DNA from: a virus
Virus record (IMG/VR): IMGVR_UViG_3300034013_000869
Span: 62,001 to 126,000 of that record
DNA length: 64,000 bases
Reading direction: 5' to 3' (one strand)
The notes beneath the pieces were generated by a model, which searched no databases, was not told the DNA's origin, and saw nothing but the letters and a program-made list of their open reading frames with translations. Below, piece after piece: positions 60,500 through 64,000 of the stretch. Each line of letters opens with the position of its first letter. The first letter of the stretch is position 1. The translations under genes and the position numbers were made by a program.

Positions 60500-60949
60500 A
60501 TGGATGGTTGGAGTGTAACAAAGTCTTTTAATATTAAATTAGATAATAATAATTTAGAACAATACGAGAAACTATTATCTAATTTTAGTAATTGGAAAGA
60601 ATATAAAAGAGATATTAAACTAAATTCAATTTTAGAAGATAAAAAGATTGAATTTACTTTAGATATATCCGCACATTCTCTTGGTGTTATGTATGTAAAT
60701 GTTGTAACAGATGATAATTATGACTATGATGTTCTTAAAAAATCATCATCTGCTATAAAGTTTATGAAATTTATACTCAAAGGTAATAATGTTTTAGAAT
60801 TAGAAATAACAATTAAAACAATGACTACTGAATGGGGTAAGATTATCAGAAACTTAATTGAATCAGGAGTTGAACTAGAACTCAGACAAAACATAGTAGA
60901 TAATCAAGTCAAATCTTTCTACTTTACATATCCAAAAATGACAGCATGA
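60500..60949 (+). CDS. Hypothetical protein
   Basis: 149 residues, alternating strands and helices (SVTKSFNIKLDNNNLEQYEKL, LGVMYVNVVTDD, LELEITIKTMTTEWGKIIRNL), a compact alpha/beta domain. Begins on the base after the RNase R stop and overlaps the next gene by 4 nt. No family recognised. Confidence 0.65.
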   Translation: MDGWSVTKSFNIKLDNNNLEQYEKLLSNFSNWKEYKRDIKLNSILEDKKIEFTLDISAHSLGVMYVNVVTDDNYDYDVLKKSSSAIKFMKFILKGNNVLELEITIKTMTTEWGKIIRNLIESGVELELRQNIVDNQVKSFYFTYPKMTA

Positions 60950-61383
60950 TGAAATTTATCAACATATTAACAGAAGCCAATCAGGACTATTTAAATGAAA
61001 TCATAGATAAAATGTCTATTTCTGAGATTGAATATATCGAATCTTTATATTCCAAATTTAGTGCAATTGAATACATAGATGATAATGATAATGAATGTAT
61101 GTTTGCTATATTAGATGATAACCTATTAGTAGACATATCAAATCTATATAAAAAATATGGAATAAAATTCAAAGTGGTGGATTTATCAACTGATATATTT
61201 TTCGACAACCACTTTGATGTTCTTTTTGAAAATAATATTGGACAAGATATGTCTAATATCATACTTAAATTAATATTAAGTTTCAAAGAAGATTTTACTA
61301 CAAAGGATATTGTTCTTGATAAAATATTAAGTAAAGGAATATCCAGTCTTACAAAATTTGATAAAGAGATTCTAGATAACTAG
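60946..61383 (+). CDS. Hypothetical protein with capsid-targeting-like N-terminus
   Basis: 145 residues starting MMKFINILTEANQDYLNE, with LTE as a good prohead-protease tripeptide. Remaining sequence is acidic and helical. Last gene of the RNase R operon; overlaps the convergent portal stop by 4 nt. Function unknown. Confidence 0.65.
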   Translation: MMKFINILTEANQDYLNEIIDKMSISEIEYIESLYSKFSAIEYIDDNDNECMFAILDDNLLVDISNLYKKYGIKFKVVDLSTDIFFDNHFDVLFENNIGQDMSNIILKLILSFKEDFTTKDIVLDKILSKGISSLTKFDKEILDN

Positions 61384-63095
61384 AATTCGAATTCCCCACC
61401 ACCTTCAGCAGGAGGAGTTTCTCCACCCTCAGCCGGAGCTTCTGGAGCGGCTTGAGCACCTTGAGCAGGAGCTTCACCTTCAGCAGGAGGCGTCTCACCA
61501 CCTTCAGCAGGAGCTTCACCACCTTCAGCAGGAGCACCACCGGCAGCGGCGGCAGCGGCGGCGACAGACGCAGCATCTTTAGCCCAGTATCTTTGATTTT
61601 CAGCAATTTCCTCTTGAGTAAGTTTAAATACATTGTCTATTAAGTAATCAACGTGGAAGTAAGGTTTCTCACCATTCATAATTCCAACTAATGTTCCAAA
61701 TATCTCAGCTTTCTTAGCTAAGTTTCCTAATTTCTTCCACTCTTCAAATACTTGATTTGAGTTAAAAGTAATATCCATTTGATTCATGATAACTTCATCA
61801 TCTTTCAACTCAGGGAACTCAATTAACATTTGTAATTTAAGAGGTTTAACAATTAATTCTTTAAAGTTAGCTCTTAATCTATTAACAAAGTTATAAAACT
61901 TAATCTCATCTCTTGTCATCTCAGAAGCATCTGAGAAAAGGTTACCACCACCATTTTCTTTATCGAATCTTTGGAAAGGAATTTTAGAAGCTCTTTTCAA
62001 AGCATTATAGAACCAAGTTAACATATCAGACTCATTCAAGTTATGTCCTTCTGGTGAAACTAATTCCATAGCTGGTGTACCAGCATCTCCTTCAGGAAAC
62101 CAAATTTGTTTATTATAAGGTAAGTGTTTAGCCCCATTGATACTTAAAGTACCTAATGTATCATCCCATTCTACTTCTTCAGAATAGTCATTAATTAATT
62201 GACCAATTTGTTCTTCAGCTCTTTGTCTTGATAAACCTTTAATTGGAATAGTAAATTTTTGATAAACGGTAGCATTAATAATGTTAAACATAACTCTTGT
62301 TTGTTCAAGAATCTTTAACTGATTATATGGTTTAATTAAACCTTCAACATAAGAAGTTTCTGAATAATCATTTTGAGTAGAGTAAGAAATATAAACTATT
62401 TGAGAATCTAAGAATATTCTTCTTAATTGAGGATCCTCTGGAAACTGAATCCATAAGTGACCTATTGTTGGTTCATAAGCTGGAACTAAAGTTTCTGGTC
62501 TTAATCTATTAAATCCAATGATATTTTTCTTTTTATCATCATAAATAATTTCAAGTGCTAAATAACCATCAACTAAAAAGTCTTTCATCATATTCCAAGC
62601 CGTGATACTATCACCGAATCCAAACTTATTATAAATTTTTTCAAAATACTCTTGATATTTATCTTTTACTTCTTGTGGATACTCATTAGATAATGTTTTT
62701 GGAGAACAAAAGTCTCTATCATCATTGTAAACGATACTCTCATCAGCTATCGAACTAACAAAGTCTCTAATCTCATCTTTAATAGAATACTCTCTTAGGA
62801 TTCTTCTTTTATCACCATATGCTTTATCTAAGTAAGGAATAGATTTTCTATTTAATACCGAAGCAACGGCTCTTTGAGAAAAGAAATCATACATTGAGTT
62901 ACCTCTAGCAGCGTATGGATCTTCGTTGATACCAATACCTACTTGATTTCTAACAATCATATCATCATAATTCATACCATATGATGATAAACTTCTTAAA
63001 ATTCTATTAAAAAGTCCTTTGTTTTCAACTGCACTATTTGTGTAAGCGAAATTCGAATTTGATGTATCTTGATTAGATTGATTATAAGAAGCCAT
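61380..63095 (-). CDS. Portal vertex protein, T4 gp20 type
   Basis: 571 residues. Landmarks of gp20-like portals are present: a basic N-terminus leading to MYDFFSQRAVASVLNRKSIPYLDKAYGD-type segment, DYSETSYVEGLIKPYNQLKILEQ, FTIPIKGLSRQRAEEQI, WFPEGDAGTPAMELVSPEG and the long MTRDEIKFYNFVNRLRANF helix. It forms the dodecameric DNA entry ring that nucleates scaffold and capsid. An alanine/proline/glycine-rich C-terminal tail is unusual. A TTTAATATATA element lies 24 nt upstream. Confidence 0.92.
   Translation of the reverse strand: MASYNQSNQDTSNSNFAYTNSAVENKGLFNRILRSLSSYGMNYDDMIVRNQVGIGINEDPYAARGNSMYDFFSQRAVASVLNRKSIPYLDKAYGDKRRILREYSIKDEIRDFVSSIADESIVYNDDRDFCSPKTLSNEYPQEVKDKYQEYFEKIYNKFGFGDSITAWNMMKDFLVDGYLALEIIYDDKKKNIIGFNRLRPETLVPAYEPTIGHLWIQFPEDPQLRRIFLDSQIVYISYSTQNDYSETSYVEGLIKPYNQLKILEQTRVMFNIINATVYQKFTIPIKGLSRQRAEEQIGQLINDYSEEVEWDDTLGTLSINGAKHLPYNKQIWFPEGDAGTPAMELVSPEGHNLNESDMLTWFYNALKRASKIPFQRFDKENGGGNLFSDASEMTRDEIKFYNFVNRLRANFKELIVKPLKLQMLIEFPELKDDEVIMNQMDITFNSNQVFEEWKKLGNLAKKAEIFGTLVGIMNGEKPYFHVDYLIDNVFKLTQEEIAENQRYWAKDAASVAAAAAAAGGAPAEGGEAPAEGGETPPAEGEAPAQGAQAAPEAPAEGGETPPAEGGGEFEF
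61383..61572 (-). repeat. GC-rich region encoding PAEGGE-type repeats at the portal C-terminus
   Basis: About 55 codons encode an alanine run followed by repeats of APAEGGE, TPPAEGE and similar. The DNA is markedly richer in G/C than anything around it. Repeats are imperfect. Confidence 0.85.
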
Positions 63096-63119
63096 TTATT
63101 GTTTTAATAAAATTTATAT

Positions 63120-63130
63120 TATATATTAAA
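63120..63130 (-). promoter_or_regulatory. TTTAATATATA promoter-like element
   Basis: Minus-strand copy 24 nt upstream of the portal start at 63095. Confidence 0.55.
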
Positions 63131-63166
63131 ATCAAAGAGTCCCTCCAAACAATTGATAATGTTGAA

Positions 63167-63643
63167 TTATACATAGAAAGTTCTAAAAACAACCTTCAAA
63201 TCTGTTGAAGTTAGCTTACTTTCAACGAAAAATGATTGAAAATCGTCTTGATTTTTAGAAATTGCATCTACTAATTTTTGAAATTTCATAGCTGATCTTT
63301 TCTCTAAAAATTTATTACCTTCACTCCAAGTAATATCACCTGTTTTAGGATCGATAACAGAGTCTATTCTATGTGTATTATTACCAGAGTTGAATATGGA
63401 TCTAAGTAAAAAAGACTCACCTGATCTAAATAAACTCATCTCTTGGAACTTAGCCTCAGGAAAAGGTCTAACACCACCAACTAAAATACCAAAAATCATC
63501 TCGTCAACTTCTCTTCTAGACATATTAACAGCGTGTGTTCTTAATTCTTTAGCTCTATCGATTTGCCCAAAATCTTCTAATTTATCAGCAGCACTGATAT
63601 ATGTTGAGTAATCCAATTCTTCAAATTTTCTGATGTGTTTCAT
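63167..63643 (-). CDS. Hypothetical protein with capsid-targeting-like N-terminus
   Basis: 158 residues starting MKHIRKFEELDYSTY. Helical first half (AADKLEDFGQIDRAKELRTHA) then an alpha/beta second half. Located directly upstream of the portal gene, where T4-like phages keep head-core or prohead genes (gp67/gp68), which in T4 are also small and protease-processed; position and tag are suggestive only. Confidence 0.65.
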   Translation of the reverse strand: MKHIRKFEELDYSTYISAADKLEDFGQIDRAKELRTHAVNMSRREVDEMIFGILVGGVRPFPEAKFQEMSLFRSGESFLLRSIFNSGNNTHRIDSVIDPKTGDITWSEGNKFLEKRSAMKFQKLVDAISKNQDDFQSFFVESKLTSTDLKVVFRTFYV

Positions 63644-63667
63644 AGTATTTTGTATATTTTATATGAT

Positions 63668-63678
63668 TATATATTAAT
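63668..63678 (-). promoter_or_regulatory. ATTAATATATA promoter-like element
   Basis: Minus-strand copy 24 nt upstream of the start at 63643, overlapping the stop of the upstream gene. Confidence 0.5.
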
Positions 63679-64000
63679 TATTTATTACCATATTTTTTTT
63701 GATTGCTTTGAATTCTTTGTATATGTTTTTTCAATACAACATATTTATCGGAAATTTCTCCTCGAACATCATAGAAGTCATCCATAGATGAGTTCATTAT
63801 TTCTTGATGTCTCTTATCCTTATCCTTTAACTTAACTTGCCATATATCAAATAACTTACCTGGATCATATTTATTTTTAGGGTGTCCAGATATTAAAAAT
63901 CTAGGAACTAAACTCATATCAATTCTATGAACTAATTTAACCAATCTAACATCATATTCAACGATAGAATATTCAAATCCAAACTTTATAAGTTCAGCAT
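63678..64000 (-). CDS. Hypothetical protein, C-terminal part (5' end outside window)
   Basis: The frame stays open to the end of the window, passing a possible internal TTG at 63944, and includes FEYSIVEYDVRLVKLVHRID before it, so the true start is probably outside. The visible part ends in a basic helix (KKHIQRIQSNQKKYG). VPRFLISGHPKNKYDPGKLFDIW is a distinctive segment I cannot assign. Upstream of the portal in the head block. Confidence 0.55.
   Translation of the reverse strand, partial: AELIKFGFEYSIVEYDVRLVKLVHRIDMSLVPRFLISGHPKNKYDPGKLFDIWQVKLKDKDKRHQEIMNSSMDDFYDVRGEISDKYVVLKKHIQRIQSNQKKYGNK

Noticed and set aside
1-64000. CRISPR arrays, insertion sequences, integrase and canonical tRNA genes
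   Set aside because: No regularly spaced identical repeats, transposase motifs, tyrosine/serine recombinase motifs or tRNA cloverleaves were seen on either strand by eye.

Overview
The window looks like part of the genome of a large, strictly lytic, T4-related myovirus. It is strongly AT-rich and tightly packed, with genes on both strands, frequent 1-35 nt overlaps and terminator hairpins between convergent genes. Hallmark T4-type genes are a gp20-like portal, a gp23-like major capsid protein (plus at least three shorter relatives), a gp21-like prohead protease, a gp41-like DnaB helicase, a family B DNA polymerase (N-terminal half only), ribonucleotide reductase and thymidylate synthase. Two promoters fit the Bacteroidota pattern TTTG-N20-TAnnTTTG, and most genes lack a GGAGG-type ribosome binding site, so a Bacteroidota (Flavobacteriia-like) host is the best inference. 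No integrase, tRNA or CRISPR array was seen.

Layout. 1-11.4 kb: virion-type hypothetical proteins, a tail-fibre/adhesin block on the minus strand (2.4-7.7 kb), a DNA methyltransferase, a possible baseplate-hub protein and an SAM methyltransferase. 11.4-14.2 kb: a TROVE/Ro60 protein with a roughly 500-nt structured non-coding RNA directly upstream. 14.2-25 kb: ribonucleotide reductase, DnaB helicase, DinG-like helicase, HAD phosphatase and polymerase N-terminal half. 25-32.6 kb: hydrophobic proteins with shared N-termini around thymidylate synthase and an Fpg/Nei glycosylase. 32.6-40 kb: small accessory genes, a 2H phosphoesterase, a metallopeptidase, a retropepsin-like protein, a glycosyltransferase and a capsid-protein relative. 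39.7-45.4 kb: a minimal family-A-polymerase-like protein, a ligase-like protein and a glycosylation pair, one of which is a TibC-type O-heptosyltransferase fused to an FkbM methyltransferase. 45-51 kb: a nucleotidyltransferase, another capsid-like protein, DUF1653, Dam-type methylase and a NADAR protein. 51-64 kb: a tmRNA gene with its own promoter and terminator, a standalone NFACT-R protein, the capsid/protease-scaffold/portal head block, and RNase R.

How it may work together. (1) About 18 proteins begin with a variant of Met-Lys-x-x-(K/R)-x-(F/Y)-(N/E)-x-(F/Y), often followed by a (L/I/V)xE tripeptide. This resembles the T4 capsid-targeting sequence that gp21 removes. The protease here is fused to a scaffold containing eleven 14-residue repeats, each carrying LAE or IAE, so the scaffold itself looks built to be shredded. 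The tagged set (hydrophobic proteins, acidic proteins, a nucleotidyltransferase, a methyltransferase, a HAD phosphatase, an NFACT-R domain) would then be internal, co-injected cargo. (2) tmRNA, RNase R, NFACT-R and Ro60 plus its neighbouring RNA form an unusually rich RNA/translation quality-control set. (3) NADAR, a 2H phosphoesterase and two DNA methylases are plausible counter-defences.

All calls come from reading the sequence and remembered family signatures; no database search or folding program was run.
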